Source of the DNA: Acidobacteriota bacterium
GTDB lineage: Bacteria; Acidobacteriota; Thermoanaerobaculia; Multivoradales; JAHZIX01
DNA: 64,000 nucleotides
Direction of reading: 5' to 3'
Assembly (NCBI GenBank): GCA_034211275.1
Contig: JAXHTF010000011.1
Span: 1 to 64,000 of the forward strand
Shown here: positions 42,949 through 53,422 of the stretch, one piece after another
Position numbering within the stretch: position 1 is the stretch's first letter
How the letters are laid out: each line of letters begins with the position of its first letter
The notes under the pieces: model-generated
Database searches by the model: none
Told to the model about the DNA's origin: nothing
The model's input: only the letters and a program-made list of their open reading frames with translations
Translations under genes and position numbers: made by a program

Positions 42949-44496
42949 CTACTCGGGGTGTGCGCCGGAGGCTCCCGCCGGGGACAGGCCGAATTCTTCC
43001 GGGAAGTACCGGCGGGCGCTGGTGAGGGGGAAGAAGGCGGCCTGGCCGAGGCCGCAGATGCTCGCCTCGCCCATGCCCCAGGAGATCTCCTCCAGATGCT
43101 CCAGGGCCTGCGGGTCCCGGCCCCGCTGGAGGTAGTGCTCGAGGGCGCGGCGGATGGCGCGGGTGCCGATGCGGCAGGGGGCGCATTGGCCGCAGGATTC
43201 GTCCTCGAAGAAGACCGCCTGGGTGAGCGCCGCCTCCACCATGTCCACGGATTCGTCCAGCAGCACCACGCCGGCGGAGCCGAGCATGCTCTCGGCCTCT
43301 TTGAGGCTGCCGAAGTCCATCGGGATGTCGAGGCGCGAGGCGGGGAGGAAGCCGCTGGAGGCGCCGCCGGGGGAGAAGGCTTTGAGGGGCGCCGTGGGGC
43401 CGCCGGCGAGCTCCACCAGCGCTTCCAGGGGCGTGCCCATGGGCGCCTCGAAGACGCCGGGGCGGCGCACGTGGCCGGACAGGCAGTAGAGCTTGGAGCC
43501 CGCCTCAGTGTGCCCCAGATTCTTGAACCACTCGCCGCCGCGCTGCAGGATAGCGGGGACGCAGGCGATGGTCTCGACGTTTTGAATCAGGGTCGGTTTG
43601 CGGCGGAAGCCTTGCTCCACCGGGAACGGCGGCTTGAGGCGGGGCAGCCCGCGCTTGCCCTCCAGGGCCTCCAGCAGCGCCGTTTCCTCACCGCAGATGT
43701 AGGCGCCGTGGCCGTCGACGAAATGCCAGCTGAGCTCCGCCGGCAGCGCGCCGCTTTCTTGGGCCGCCGCCAGTGCTTGCTCCATGGACTGGCGGCAGGC
43801 GCCGAACTCGCCGCGGATGTAGAGGTAGATGTCCTCAGCACCGAGGGTGACGGCGGCGATGGCCAGCCCTTCGAGCACCCGGTGGGGCCGCCGCAGCATG
43901 ACCTCCCGGTCCTTGAAGGTGCCGGGCTCGCCCTCGTCGGCGTTGAGCACGATGTAGCGCTCGGTGACCGCCTGACCGCGCACCGCGTTCCATTTGATGA
44001 ACGCCGGGAAGCCGGCGCCGCCGCGGCCCTGGAGCCCGGAAGCTTCGAGCTCTTGGCAGACCGCGTCCGGGCCCATCTCCAGAGCTTTCACCAGCGAAGC
44101 GTAGGAGGCGTCGTCCTCGCCCTGGATGTCGATAGCCACCTCGTCGCCGAGGGTGTCGAGGGCGGGAGGCGGCGCGGCGGGGATGGCGCCCTTGCGCCAG
44201 TAGGCGGGAGCCATGTCGCAGCGCCCCAGGCAGGCGGTGAAGCCGGCTTTGAGCCCTAAGCCCTGGAGATCCTGAAGCAGCTGATCGCAGCCCGCCAGAC
44301 GGCAGGACAGCCCCTGGCACACCCGCGCCTCGACGTCGGGCTGGGAGATCAGCGAATAGAAAGTCGCAACACCGTAGACATCCGCCGCCGGCACCCCGGT
44401 TTCCCGGTGCACCTGCTCGGACACCCCCGGACGCAACCCCCCGGCCTCTTCGAGCCGTTCCAGAACTTCCTCACGACGGGCGCCTTTTTCTTCCAT
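42949..44496 (-). CDS. fdhB: NuoE-NuoF fusion, NADH-binding subunit of formate dehydrogenase
   Basis: 515 residues. The NuoE/FdsG part (1-150) has the [2Fe-2S] pattern CQGLSC...CLGRCDMAP. The NuoF/FdsB part has the FMN loop GRGGAGFP, the NADH motif YIRGEFG, and the [4Fe-4S] motif SCGQCAPCRIGT...CGLG. It takes electrons from the alpha subunit and reduces NAD. It lies 68 bases upstream of fdhA on the same strand. No ribosome site is obvious before ATG 44496. Fusion of the two small subunits is seen in some NAD-linked formate dehydrogenases and hydrogenases. Confidence 0.92.
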   Translation of the reverse strand: MEEKGARREEVLERLEEAGGLRPGVSEQVHRETGVPAADVYGVATFYSLISQPDVEARVCQGLSCRLAGCDQLLQDLQGLGLKAGFTACLGRCDMAPAYWRKGAIPAAPPPALDTLGDEVAIDIQGEDDASYASLVKALEMGPDAVCQELEASGLQGRGGAGFPAFIKWNAVRGQAVTERYIVLNADEGEPGTFKDREVMLRRPHRVLEGLAIAAVTLGAEDIYLYIRGEFGACRQSMEQALAAAQESGALPAELSWHFVDGHGAYICGEETALLEALEGKRGLPRLKPPFPVEQGFRRKPTLIQNVETIACVPAILQRGGEWFKNLGHTEAGSKLYCLSGHVRRPGVFEAPMGTPLEALVELAGGPTAPLKAFSPGGASSGFLPASRLDIPMDFGSLKEAESMLGSAGVVLLDESVDMVEAALTQAVFFEDESCGQCAPCRIGTRAIRRALEHYLQRGRDPQALEHLEEISWGMGEASICGLGQAAFFPLTSARRYFPEEFGLSPAGASGAHPE

Positions 44497-44604
44497 AGTG
44501 GCTGAAAAGTATAGCAGCCATCCTCTTCTCTCCGAGAGACGCTCCCGCCGCTCTTCCGACCGTTGGAAAGTCGAGGAGCGGAACGGCGGGTTGGGCGATT
44601 AGCG

Positions 44605-45354
44605 CTATCTCCTCAGCGAGAAGTTGACCGTCAGGTTGTAGTAGACCGGCACCGGCTCGCCGTCCCGTAGCGCGGGTTCGAACTCCCACTGACGAATGGT
44701 CTCCAGGACCGAATAGGCCAGGCTGGGGGCGGGGGCCTGATCGATGATGAAGGGCGAGTGGGGCTTGCCATCAGCGTCGAGAATGACCTGGACGACCATC
44801 TTGCCCGTATTGCGAAAGGCCCGGGCGCCCCGTGGATATTTCACCTTCTTGCGCTTCGAGACCTTCGGGGGGACGATCTCGCCACCCTCCTCCAAGGCTT
44901 TCCTGGCCGCATTGATCTCTTTCTTCTCCTTCGGCCTCTGATCCTGCTCGTCGAGGTTGTCCGGCTCCTCGAGGGGGTTCTCCGCCAGCACCCTACCCGG
45001 CGGGCCGTAGGAGTTGAGATCGAGGTTCTTCATCTCCGGCAGGATGTTGAGAGCGGTGTGCCACAGCCAGATGCCGTAGTCCTCATCACCCATCCCCACT
45101 GTAGCCACGGCCCGCAGGACGACGGCGGAGGCGAGGGTTGCGGCAACGCTGCCACCGGCGCCGGCGGAGTCACTGATCTCGTTAGCCGTCCGTTTCGCTA
45201 GGCGCTCTGCCTTCTCGTATTGGCCGGTCTGAACCAGCGCTTCTGTCTCTTCGAGTGGCTCGCGCCATTGGGCCAAGAGGGCGGCCTCGGAAGTCGGAGC
45301 CGAGAGCAGGAGGGCGAGGGAGACGGCGATCAGGCAGACGGTCATTCTTCTCAT
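44605..45354 (-). CDS. Secreted TonB C-terminal domain protein
   Basis: 249 residues with a signal peptide (cleavage after TSEA). Residues about 20-120 form a helical, TPR-like part; a charged linker leads to a TonB_C domain (about 165-247) with RNTGKMVVQVILDADGKP and VLETIRQWEFEPALRDGEPVPV. No membrane anchor of ordinary TonB is seen, so it is probably a periplasmic binding protein. Ends 108 bases before the formate dehydrogenase genes; a hairpin (CCCGCCG 44544 to CGGCGGG 44590) between them may terminate it. Confidence 0.82.
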   Translation of the reverse strand: MRRMTVCLIAVSLALLLSAPTSEAALLAQWREPLEETEALVQTGQYEKAERLAKRTANEISDSAGAGGSVAATLASAVVLRAVATVGMGDEDYGIWLWHTALNILPEMKNLDLNSYGPPGRVLAENPLEEPDNLDEQDQRPKEKKEINAARKALEEGGEIVPPKVSKRKKVKYPRGARAFRNTGKMVVQVILDADGKPHSPFIIDQAPAPSLAYSVLETIRQWEFEPALRDGEPVPVYYNLTVNFSLRR

Positions 45355-45511
45355 GCAGTGGCTCCAAGGTCGTGAATAGGAACGGATCCCGGGCTACGAG
45401 GATGGGGGCGCGCGAATAGAAAGAGCCTGATCCTTGGTCTAGATTATCGAATCGAGCCGCAAGATGTTTCGTATCGTAGACGCTTGATTCCTGAGTTGCT
45501 GCCGAGAAACA

Positions 45512-45543
45512 CCAAGGGACCGGCGGGGATGCCGGTCCCTTGG
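45512..45543. terminator. 13-bp stem-loop terminator
   Basis: CCAAGGGACCGGC (45512-45524) pairs with GCCGGTCCCTTGG (45531-45543) around a 6-base loop, just downstream of the minus-strand beta-helix gene. A closely similar GGGACCGG stem lies at 56059-56087. Confidence 0.7.
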
Positions 45544-45596
45544 GTTCGATGGGGTCCCGGGACGGGGGGAGTCCCGGGAGGAAGACTCCGGCGATG

Positions 45597-47738
45597 TCAC
45601 CGCAGGGTCAGGTAGTCGTCGAAGTAATGGGACCCGGTGGTGGTGACCTCGGCGCCGCCGGTGACTCCGATGCGAACGAAGTCGACGTTGCCAGCGGCGT
45701 CATTGTCGATGCCCATCACCGTGTCGGCCAGCACGCCGTCGAGATAGACGGCCAGGATGCCGTCCTGGGCGCCGGGGCCGGAGGACCGGACCCACTCCAT
45801 CTGAACCTGGACGGCTCCGCTGATGGGGACCGGCAGCCAGCCGGTGCCCACCCAGCTGGAGTCGTTCTGGTGCACCTTGACTCGCAGGGCCATGCCGGTG
45901 GCGTCCCGGTACCGCAGCACCGCGGTCACCATCCGGGCCATGGGGGTTTCCTGGAAGGCCTGGAAGATCTTGTGGCGGGTGTTGTCCGCCATGGTCATGC
46001 CGTTGGCATCGAACAAGAAGTACCAGTCCATGAAGGTGTCGCCGGACGGCGAGTCGTCCTCGGCGTAGGCGCGCTCGGTGGTGGCGGCGAGGGCCGTCTC
46101 CAGGCCGTAGCCGCCTTCCAGGGCTGCCGTCTCGTTGACCACCACCGTGGCTCCGGTGCCGGCGAAGGTGTCGAACCAGCGGCTCGAATCACCGACATCC
46201 CAGCCGTCGTAGAAGACCAGCATGTCCGGAGCCTGGCGCTCGTAGGCGCCGATGTCGCAGGTGGCGCCGCCGACGCCGTCACCGTCCACGGGCCGTGTCA
46301 GGCCTCGCTGGTCTACCGGTGGGCAAATCGATCCGGCGTTGCTGCCGCCGTCGGTGGCCAGGCTACGCGGGTTGTGACCGCGTACTGCCGGCCAGGCGCC
46401 GAGCTGCAGCAGCGGGCTGAGCTGAGGATCGGCGTTGGTCAGATCTCCGCCGCCGGCCAGCTCGCAAGTGGCCGCATCCTCCAGATTGAACCCGAAGGAG
46501 ACGTATTGGGCTCCCAAGGTGCAGCCCATGCCGCCGGTGCAACCGCAATTGCGTACGGTGGGCGTATCCGGAGGGATCGCCGCCGCATTCACCACGTTGC
46601 CGGCGAGGATGGTGTTGCCGATGCGGAAGGAGCCGATCTCCAGGGCGGTTCCGCCGAAGGAGTTGAGCCCCGCGCCGCCGTTGGGAGCGTCGGATTCGGA
46701 GAGATTTCCGGTCACGGTGCAATTGGCCAGGTCGACGGTGCCGTTGGTGTTGATGCCGGCGCCGACGTCGGTGGCCACGTTGCCGTGGATGGTGCAGTTC
46801 TCCCACAGCTGCAAGACCTGGGTGCGGGAGGTGACACCGCCACCGCCCACCGCCGTGTTGTTGGCCACCAGGCAGCGGCTGAAGGTGGAGATGTGGGCGC
46901 CGGTGTCGAAGAGACCGCCGCCCCCCTCCGCCTCATTGTCGACCAGCTCGCTGACGTCGACGTTCAGCGGACCGCCGGAGTAGACGCCGCCGCCGTTGGC
47001 CGCGGCCAGGTTCGCCGCCACCGAGCTCTGCGATAGGTAGAGCTCGCCGGTGGAGTAGATGCCACCGCCGGAGCCGCCGATGGGCTTGCCGGTGTCGGGA
47101 TCCACCTGATCGCTGTCGGCGACGTTGTCCCGCACGAGGCAGGAATTGAGATAGACCTGGATGGAGGTCTCATCCTCCATCGGTGGACCGCCTTCCGGCG
47201 CTTCCACCAGCAGGCCGCCGCCGTTCTCGTTGAGCACGCGGCCGCCCTGCAGGGTCAGCTCGGTGAGGTTGACGATCATCCCCGTCCCCATCGGGTCGGT
47301 GATCTGGAGAACCCGATCACCGGTGACCATGCCGTTGCCATCGATGATGGTGGTCGCCGCGCTAGGGCCGATGATGTCGACGCTCTCGGTGATGTCCAGA
47401 TCGCCGCAGGCATCGTCGGCGATGGCTTCCGGGGCCGGGAGCAGGGTCAGCTGATAGGTGCCGGCGGGTAGCAGAATGGTGTCGACGCCAGCGGTGAAGT
47501 TGGCTTCCTGAACTGCGGCGCGCAATGTGCAGTCGTTGGCTGCCGAAGCGCAGATGCCATCGCCCAGCAGGGCGTCCACGGCGTCTACGGTGCTATCGAC
47601 GGTAATGCCGTCACTAAAGTCCGTATCCGCCGCGTTGGCAGACCAGGCGAAGAGCAAGGTGAGGATCAGGACCACCCCTACAGCCAGAAGGACTGTCCAG
47701 GAGTCCCGAGATCGGTGAGCAAGTTGTGTCTTTAACAT
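45597..47738 (-). CDS. Secreted CSLREA-type / parallel beta-helix protein
   Basis: 713 residues with GGGAGGAA upstream. A membrane-spanning signal (about 15-37) precedes a CTLRAAVQEAN motif of the CSLREA type, then right-handed beta-helix repeats (NGGGLLVEA, GSGGGIYSTG, NGGGVYSGG, EGGGGLFDTG, VGGGGVTSRT) to about 480. A C-terminal jelly-roll/LamG-like domain (about 500-713) follows. Such proteins are autotransporter-like or surface-anchored adhesins; no anchor is visible here. Large and low in cysteine except for one CGCTGGMGC cluster. Confidence 0.85.
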   Translation of the reverse strand: MLKTQLAHRSRDSWTVLLAVGVVLILTLLFAWSANAADTDFSDGITVDSTVDAVDALLGDGICASAANDCTLRAAVQEANFTAGVDTILLPAGTYQLTLLPAPEAIADDACGDLDITESVDIIGPSAATTIIDGNGMVTGDRVLQITDPMGTGMIVNLTELTLQGGRVLNENGGGLLVEAPEGGPPMEDETSIQVYLNSCLVRDNVADSDQVDPDTGKPIGGSGGGIYSTGELYLSQSSVAANLAAANGGGVYSGGPLNVDVSELVDNEAEGGGGLFDTGAHISTFSRCLVANNTAVGGGGVTSRTQVLQLWENCTIHGNVATDVGAGINTNGTVDLANCTVTGNLSESDAPNGGAGLNSFGGTALEIGSFRIGNTILAGNVVNAAAIPPDTPTVRNCGCTGGMGCTLGAQYVSFGFNLEDAATCELAGGGDLTNADPQLSPLLQLGAWPAVRGHNPRSLATDGGSNAGSICPPVDQRGLTRPVDGDGVGGATCDIGAYERQAPDMLVFYDGWDVGDSSRWFDTFAGTGATVVVNETAALEGGYGLETALAATTERAYAEDDSPSGDTFMDWYFLFDANGMTMADNTRHKIFQAFQETPMARMVTAVLRYRDATGMALRVKVHQNDSSWVGTGWLPVPISGAVQVQMEWVRSSGPGAQDGILAVYLDGVLADTVMGIDNDAAGNVDFVRIGVTGGAEVTTTGSHYFDDYLTLR

Positions 47739-47973
47739 GTCGTTCCTCCCTTCTTTCCCGCTCGAGAGCCTAAGAAAAAGGTTCTCAATCCCACGTTAGA
47801 AGCAGGAGAGCCCTTCGGCTACCCGCCATGGGGTGGTCTTTGGGAGCGAGGAACGACCGCTGAAAAGGGTGAGACGAAACCAACGAAAAGGGGTGAGGTG
47901 AAGCCGGAAAAAGGGGAGTAAACTGAAAGTTCACACCCCCAATTCCGGCTCCGCCTCAGGGATCTGGCGTTCC
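47739..47973. other. Intergenic region between two surface-protein genes
   Basis: Contains the promoter and leader of the beta-helix gene (minus strand) and an imperfect inverted repeat (GAGGTGAAGCCGGAA 47895-47909 with 47943-47957) that may terminate the upstream gene. Nothing else was recognised. Confidence 0.4.
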
Positions 47974-49773
47974 CTATCGGGGGGAGGCCGGAGAGCGAGC
48001 CGCCAGCAGCTTTAGAGCGGCGGCGGTGAGAGCCAGCACCAACAGGGCCAGCCCGATGCCGCCGAGGGTGGGGATGGGTGGGGCGAGGGTAGCGGTGGCG
48101 CAGCGGAAGAAAATGTCATGGTCGCCGGTGACGTCGTCGGACCAGGTGGCGCAGAGGAGGCTCCCCGCCGGATTCGACCGCAGCTGCGCCTCCCCCTGCT
48201 CGCTGGGGCCCACCGCCAGAGCGGCGATGGGTCCGAAGCTCTCGCCGCCGTCCTGGGTGCCCAGGACGAAGAGGTCCAGCGGCGTGTTCGCTCCGTCGTT
48301 GGTGTGGGTGCCCCAGGAGACGAAGAAGGCGCTGACGTTGCGGACGTCCTGGGGATCGCCGCTGGGTATGGTGGGCGGCGTGCCCACCAGGCGAGGCTCG
48401 CCGGTGAGCAGGGAGAAGTCGTTGAGGTTGGAGAGGTTGACCGGCCCGTCCCAGCTCTGGCCGCCGTCCTGGGATCGGCGAATATACGTGTCGTAGGTCG
48501 CCAGCTGCATCTGCGAGGCGTCGTCGTCCGGCGTGTAGTTGTAGACGAAAGCGACGAAATCTCCCCGCAGCAGAGCTCGATGAGCGCGGGCGTTGTCTTC
48601 GGGGATGGCGCCGGTGGGATCGTCCAGGTTGGGACTGGTGAGGTTGATTGCTGGATCGTAGGCGCCGATGCCGAAGGCGCCGACGGCCCGGCGCATCAGG
48701 ATGTCCGCCGGTCCCCCTTGGTTCTGGGCACCCTGGCGCCACAGGGCCACCACCGTGGTGTCGGCGTCGCCGGTGGCGGCGGGGCTCTGGGAGATGAGCC
48801 GGACCCGGCGGCAATTCTCCGTCGGGCTTTCGTTGAGGACGTCGCCGGCGGCGGAAGAGGGCGGAGCGGTGAAGGGGAAGGAGTGGTAGAGGATGTTCTT
48901 GCCCATCTGCATCATCCCCCGAGTCTCTTCGTAGGCGAGGAGGGCGGTGTTCCCCACCAGCCGCAGCTGGGCTCTGGACGCCGCCGGGCTGCCCATGGAG
49001 GTGCTCAGATTGTCGGAGACCTCGGTGGGGGCCGGGAAGGGCGTCGAGCTCTCGAAGTCGGCGGTGCCGAGGGCGGTGTAGTAGATGTCCGTGCCCGGCG
49101 AGGTGAGAGCGCCGGAGCCGCCGTCACCCGGGCCTTGGCCTTCCCCCGGCTGCAGCCCTAAGGGGTCTTCTTGCCAGGCGGTGGCGAAGCCGGCTGAAGA
49201 AGAGAAGGAGCTGATATTGAAGGCGTCTTGGGAGCCGTCGGTGATCTGCTCCGCCGGCTCCCAGGTGCGGCCGGCGTCGAAGGAACGGGCGATGTAGAGG
49301 CAGTGGAAGGCGGTGAGGACGCCGCCCGGGGGCGTGTAGGAGCCCTGGGCTCCGCCGGGACAGTAGGTGTCGACCCAGGCTACCTGGACATTACCCCCGT
49401 TGACTTTGACGTCCGGCTTGAAGGAGTCGCCGGGGGCGCCCACGGTGTTGATCTGCCCGGCGGTGTTGGACAGATTGATCGGCGCGGAGAAGGTGGCGCC
49501 GCCGTCGCTGGAGTAGCGCAGGAAGATGTCGGCGGCGCCAGCGGGGCCGTCGCCATAGGCCACGAGATAGATCTTCTCCAGGGTCATGGGGTCGACGGCC
49601 ACTTCCAGACGGCCTTTGGTGGAGGGCACGGTGGTGTTGGAGACGTTGATCTCGGGTCCGAATTGAATATAGGCGCTGGCCGCTGCCGGGCCGGCGGCGA
49701 GAAGGCTTGCGGCGATGGAGCAGAGAATGAGCAGAATTTGAATGGGTTGCTGGGATGGATGAAACCGAATCAT
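47974..49773 (-). CDS. Secreted BNR-repeat (choice-of-anchor-O-like) protein with IPTL-type sorting tail
   Basis: 599 residues from ATG 49773 (AGGAG 8 bases upstream); a longer ORF start is less likely. Signal peptide cleaves near AAASA. The body has sialidase/BNR-type segments (RYSSDGGATFSAPINLS, RSFDAGRTWEPAEQI, RRSQDGGQSWDGPVNLS, TQDGGESFGPIAAL). The C-terminus is IPTLGGIGLALLVLALTAAA plus an Arg-containing end, an IPTL-CTERM sorting signal processed by an exosortase in other bacteria. Surface-anchored, ligand unknown. Confidence 0.85.
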   Translation of the reverse strand: MIRFHPSQQPIQILLILCSIAASLLAAGPAAASAYIQFGPEINVSNTTVPSTKGRLEVAVDPMTLEKIYLVAYGDGPAGAADIFLRYSSDGGATFSAPINLSNTAGQINTVGAPGDSFKPDVKVNGGNVQVAWVDTYCPGGAQGSYTPPGGVLTAFHCLYIARSFDAGRTWEPAEQITDGSQDAFNISSFSSSAGFATAWQEDPLGLQPGEGQGPGDGGSGALTSPGTDIYYTALGTADFESSTPFPAPTEVSDNLSTSMGSPAASRAQLRLVGNTALLAYEETRGMMQMGKNILYHSFPFTAPPSSAAGDVLNESPTENCRRVRLISQSPAATGDADTTVVALWRQGAQNQGGPADILMRRAVGAFGIGAYDPAINLTSPNLDDPTGAIPEDNARAHRALLRGDFVAFVYNYTPDDDASQMQLATYDTYIRRSQDGGQSWDGPVNLSNLNDFSLLTGEPRLVGTPPTIPSGDPQDVRNVSAFFVSWGTHTNDGANTPLDLFVLGTQDGGESFGPIAALAVGPSEQGEAQLRSNPAGSLLCATWSDDVTGDHDIFFRCATATLAPPIPTLGGIGLALLVLALTAAALKLLAARSPASPR

Positions 49774-50072
49774 GAGGGTACTCCTGATGGTGATCAAGAA
49801 TTCCGAGACCGAGAGACTCGTGAGTGGGTACTGATCAGTCAACCTAGCAAAGAAAGATTTATTTGGCCCAGCCCCAAAGGGTGGGCTAGCAGTGAGGGAT
49901 GTTTCTCTTAATCACCTGTGAGGATGAAAAGTAGGTCCTGGCAGCCGATGGGCGTAGGGGCAGGTCTTGTGCCTGCCCTCGAGGTTCAGGGGGCCTCGCG
50001 CTGATAGGCTCTTTCCGCGAGTCATTCCAGCGAACTGGCACGACCTACGGCGTTCCCCTCGGAGCCAAGCCC
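49774..50072. other. 299-base divergent region with a REP-like hairpin
   Basis: Between the BNR protein and the sigma-54 activator. Contains a GGGCAGG/CCTGCCC hairpin (49958-49978) and an AGCCC/GGGCT stem at about 49867. A TGGCACG string at 50036 lacks a -12 partner. The activator's ATG has CGGAG upstream. Confidence 0.5.
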
Positions 50073-51527
<1,455 letters not shown>

Positions 51528-51535
51528 ATCAATTC

Positions 51536-51576
51536 GTTTCAATTTGAAACATGACGGTGCAACATCTTGTTGCGCC
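51536..51576. promoter_or_regulatory. Candidate enhancer sites for the sigma-54 activator
   Basis: A perfect palindrome GTTTCAA-T-TTGAAAC (51536-51550) and a near-perfect GGTGCAACA/TGTTGCGCC pair (51556-51576) lie 60-100 bases upstream of the -24 box, the usual distance for activator binding. Confidence 0.6.
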
Positions 51577-51635
51577 GATCGCCTCGCGCGCTGGGGGTCA
51601 GAGGATAAGTCCCCTAGATAGAGCACTTGGCCACC

Positions 51636-51651
51636 TGGCCCGGTCCCTGCA
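51636..51651 (+). promoter_or_regulatory. Sigma-54 (-24/-12) promoter of the sulfur operon
   Basis: TGGCCCG-GTCC-CTGCA has the invariant GG and GC with the correct spacing, two mismatches from TGGCACG-N4-TTGCA. Transcription would begin near 51662. Confidence 0.75.
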
Positions 51652-51653
51652 GT

Positions 51654-51677
51654 GATGTTCCGTGCAGATGGAACATC
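51654..51677. other. GATGTTCC/GGAACATC hairpin at the transcript start
   Basis: Perfect 8-bp arms around an 8-base loop overlap the predicted start site; could be a further regulator site or 5' stability stem. Confidence 0.45.
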
Positions 51678-51697
51678 CCTCGAAAGGAACGGGCATC

Positions 51698-52945
51698 ATG
51701 AAGAACCTGATCATCCTCGGCGCTGGCACCGCCGGCACCATGGTGGCCAATCACATCCAGGGCAAGCTGCCCTCCGGATGGCGTCTCACGGTCATCGATC
51801 CGTCCTCCACTCATCTCTATCAACCGGGCCTGCTCTTCCTGCCCTTCGGTGCGCGGGATGAGGCGAAGATCCAGCGGCCCCGCCGGCGGACCCTGGCCTC
51901 CGGAGTGCGTTGGCTGCCGGAGGCGGTGCAGGAGGTCGATCCGAAGGCCCGCCAAGTCGTATTGGAAACCGGTGATCGGCTGAGCTATGACCTGTTGCTC
52001 ATCGCCAGCGGCAGCCAGATTCGCCCCGAAGAGACCGAGGGCCTGGCCGGCGAGGAGTGGGGGTTGAGCATCCACGACTTCTACACCCTGGAGGGGGCCC
52101 TGAAGCTGCGCGAGGCTCTGGCGAGCTTCGAAGGCGGCCGCCTGGTCCTCAACGTGGTGGAAATGCCGATCAAATGCCCCGTGGCTCCCCTGGAGTTCCT
52201 CTTCCTGGCGGACGCCTTCTTCACCGAGCGCGGCATCCGCGATCAGGTGGAGCTGGTCTACGCGACGCCCCTGGACGGCGCCTTCACCAAGCCGGTAGCG
52301 GCCCACGCCTTGGGCTCGATGCTGCAGGAGAAGGGCATCGCCGTGGAGGCCGAGTTCAACACCGGGGAGGTGGATGCCGCAGCCCGCAAGCTGCGCTCCT
52401 GGGACGAGCGGGAAGTTCCCTACGATCTGCTGGTCTCCATCCCCACCCACATGGGCGCGTCGTTCATCGGCGCCTCGGGTCTGGGCAACGAACTGGACTT
52501 CGTGCCCACCGATCCCCACAGCCTGGTGTCCAAGAACCACGACGAGATCTTCGTCATGGGAGACGCCACCGACCTGCCGAGCTCCAAGGCCGGCTCCGTC
52601 GCCCACTTCCAGAGCGAGGTGGTGAGCGAGAACCTGCTGCGGACCATGGCCGGCCGGAGCCTGGTGGATACCTTCGATGGTCACTCCAATTGCTTCATCG
52701 AGAGCGGCCACGGCAAGGCCCTGCTGATCGATTTCAACTACGACGTACAGCCTTTGCCGGGCCGCTTCCCGGTGCCGGTGGTGGGCCCCTTCTCGCTGCT
52801 CGCGGAGAGCCGCATCAACCATTGGGGCAAGCTGGGCTTCCGCTGGATTTATTGGAACGCCCTGCTGCCGGCGCGGCCGCTGCCGTTCCCCCACCGCATG
52901 ACCATGGCCGGGAAGGACACCAGCCTGCTCCAGGCCAGTGCCTGA
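51698..52945 (+). CDS. Sulfide:quinone reductase-like flavoprotein (SQR/FCSD family)
   Basis: 415 residues from ATG 51698. The N-terminal FAD motif LIILGAGTAGTMVAN and the IASGS and VMGDATDLPSSK segments are of the SQR/flavocytochrome-c sulfide dehydrogenase family. Only two cysteines are seen, Cys160 (IKCPVAP) and Cys332 (SNCFIES). These correspond to the two redox cysteines that form the sulfur bridge; the third, auxiliary, cysteine of type I SQR is missing. It likely oxidises sulfide or a persulfide and passes electrons to quinone or to the cytochrome encoded downstream. Confidence 0.85.
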   Translation: MKNLIILGAGTAGTMVANHIQGKLPSGWRLTVIDPSSTHLYQPGLLFLPFGARDEAKIQRPRRRTLASGVRWLPEAVQEVDPKARQVVLETGDRLSYDLLLIASGSQIRPEETEGLAGEEWGLSIHDFYTLEGALKLREALASFEGGRLVLNVVEMPIKCPVAPLEFLFLADAFFTERGIRDQVELVYATPLDGAFTKPVAAHALGSMLQEKGIAVEAEFNTGEVDAAARKLRSWDEREVPYDLLVSIPTHMGASFIGASGLGNELDFVPTDPHSLVSKNHDEIFVMGDATDLPSSKAGSVAHFQSEVVSENLLRTMAGRSLVDTFDGHSNCFIESGHGKALLIDFNYDVQPLPGRFPVPVVGPFSLLAESRINHWGKLGFRWIYWNALLPARPLPFPHRMTMAGKDTSLLQASA

Positions 52946-53020
52946 GCTCCGGCCGAGAGCTTCCAGTCCAGAGTGTGAAGAGATTGCATCCACGACCCTG
53001 ATCCAAACAAGGAGAAAGCC

Positions 53021-53338
53021 ATGACCACTCGTGAATATGCCGGCGTTTCCGTGGACGTCAACGACGAAGGGTTCCTCACCGACGCCTCTCAGTGGACCCC
53101 GGAGGTCGGGCGAGAGCTGGCGAAAGAGGAAGGCATCGATGCCCTCACCGACAAGCATTGGCAGGTACTGACCTTCTGCCGCGAGGATGCCGCCCAACAG
53201 GGCCAGCCCCCGGGCTTGCGGCGCATCTCCAAGCTCTCCGGCGTGACCATGAAGGAGCTCTACAAGCTCTTCCCCAAGGGCCCCGGCAAGCTGGCGGCGC
53301 GCATCGCCGGACTGCCCAAGCCTCAGGGCTGCGTCTGA
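53021..53338 (+). CDS. tusE: TusE/DsrC/RspA-type sulfur carrier
   Basis: 105 residues with AAGGAG upstream. The C-terminal arm ends GLPKPQGCV, carrying the conserved penultimate cysteine (CysA) used as persulfide carrier. The second cysteine of true DsrC (CysB, ten residues earlier) is absent: the segment reads LAARIAG. This fits the TusE or RspA type more than DsrC of dissimilatory sulfur metabolism. It would receive or hand on sulfur from the flavoprotein or the DsrE2 protein. Confidence 0.9.
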   Translation: MTTREYAGVSVDVNDEGFLTDASQWTPEVGRELAKEEGIDALTDKHWQVLTFCREDAAQQGQPPGLRRISKLSGVTMKELYKLFPKGPGKLAARIAGLPKPQGCV

Positions 53339-53422
53339 TCCTCGGTGCCTGATCGCACGCGTCGCATTCGGCCTTCGCGCAACCTTTTACGAGCTATGAA
53401 CCGTCTTTGAGGAGTACTCACC

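Noticed and set aside
45540-47036. 498-codon plus-strand open frame
   Set aside because: Antisense to the beta-helix protein gene, which has a signal peptide, a ribosome site and recognisable repeats.
50036-50042. TGGCACG, a perfect sigma-54 -24 box before the activator gene
   Set aside because: No TTGC-like -12 element lies at the required spacing.
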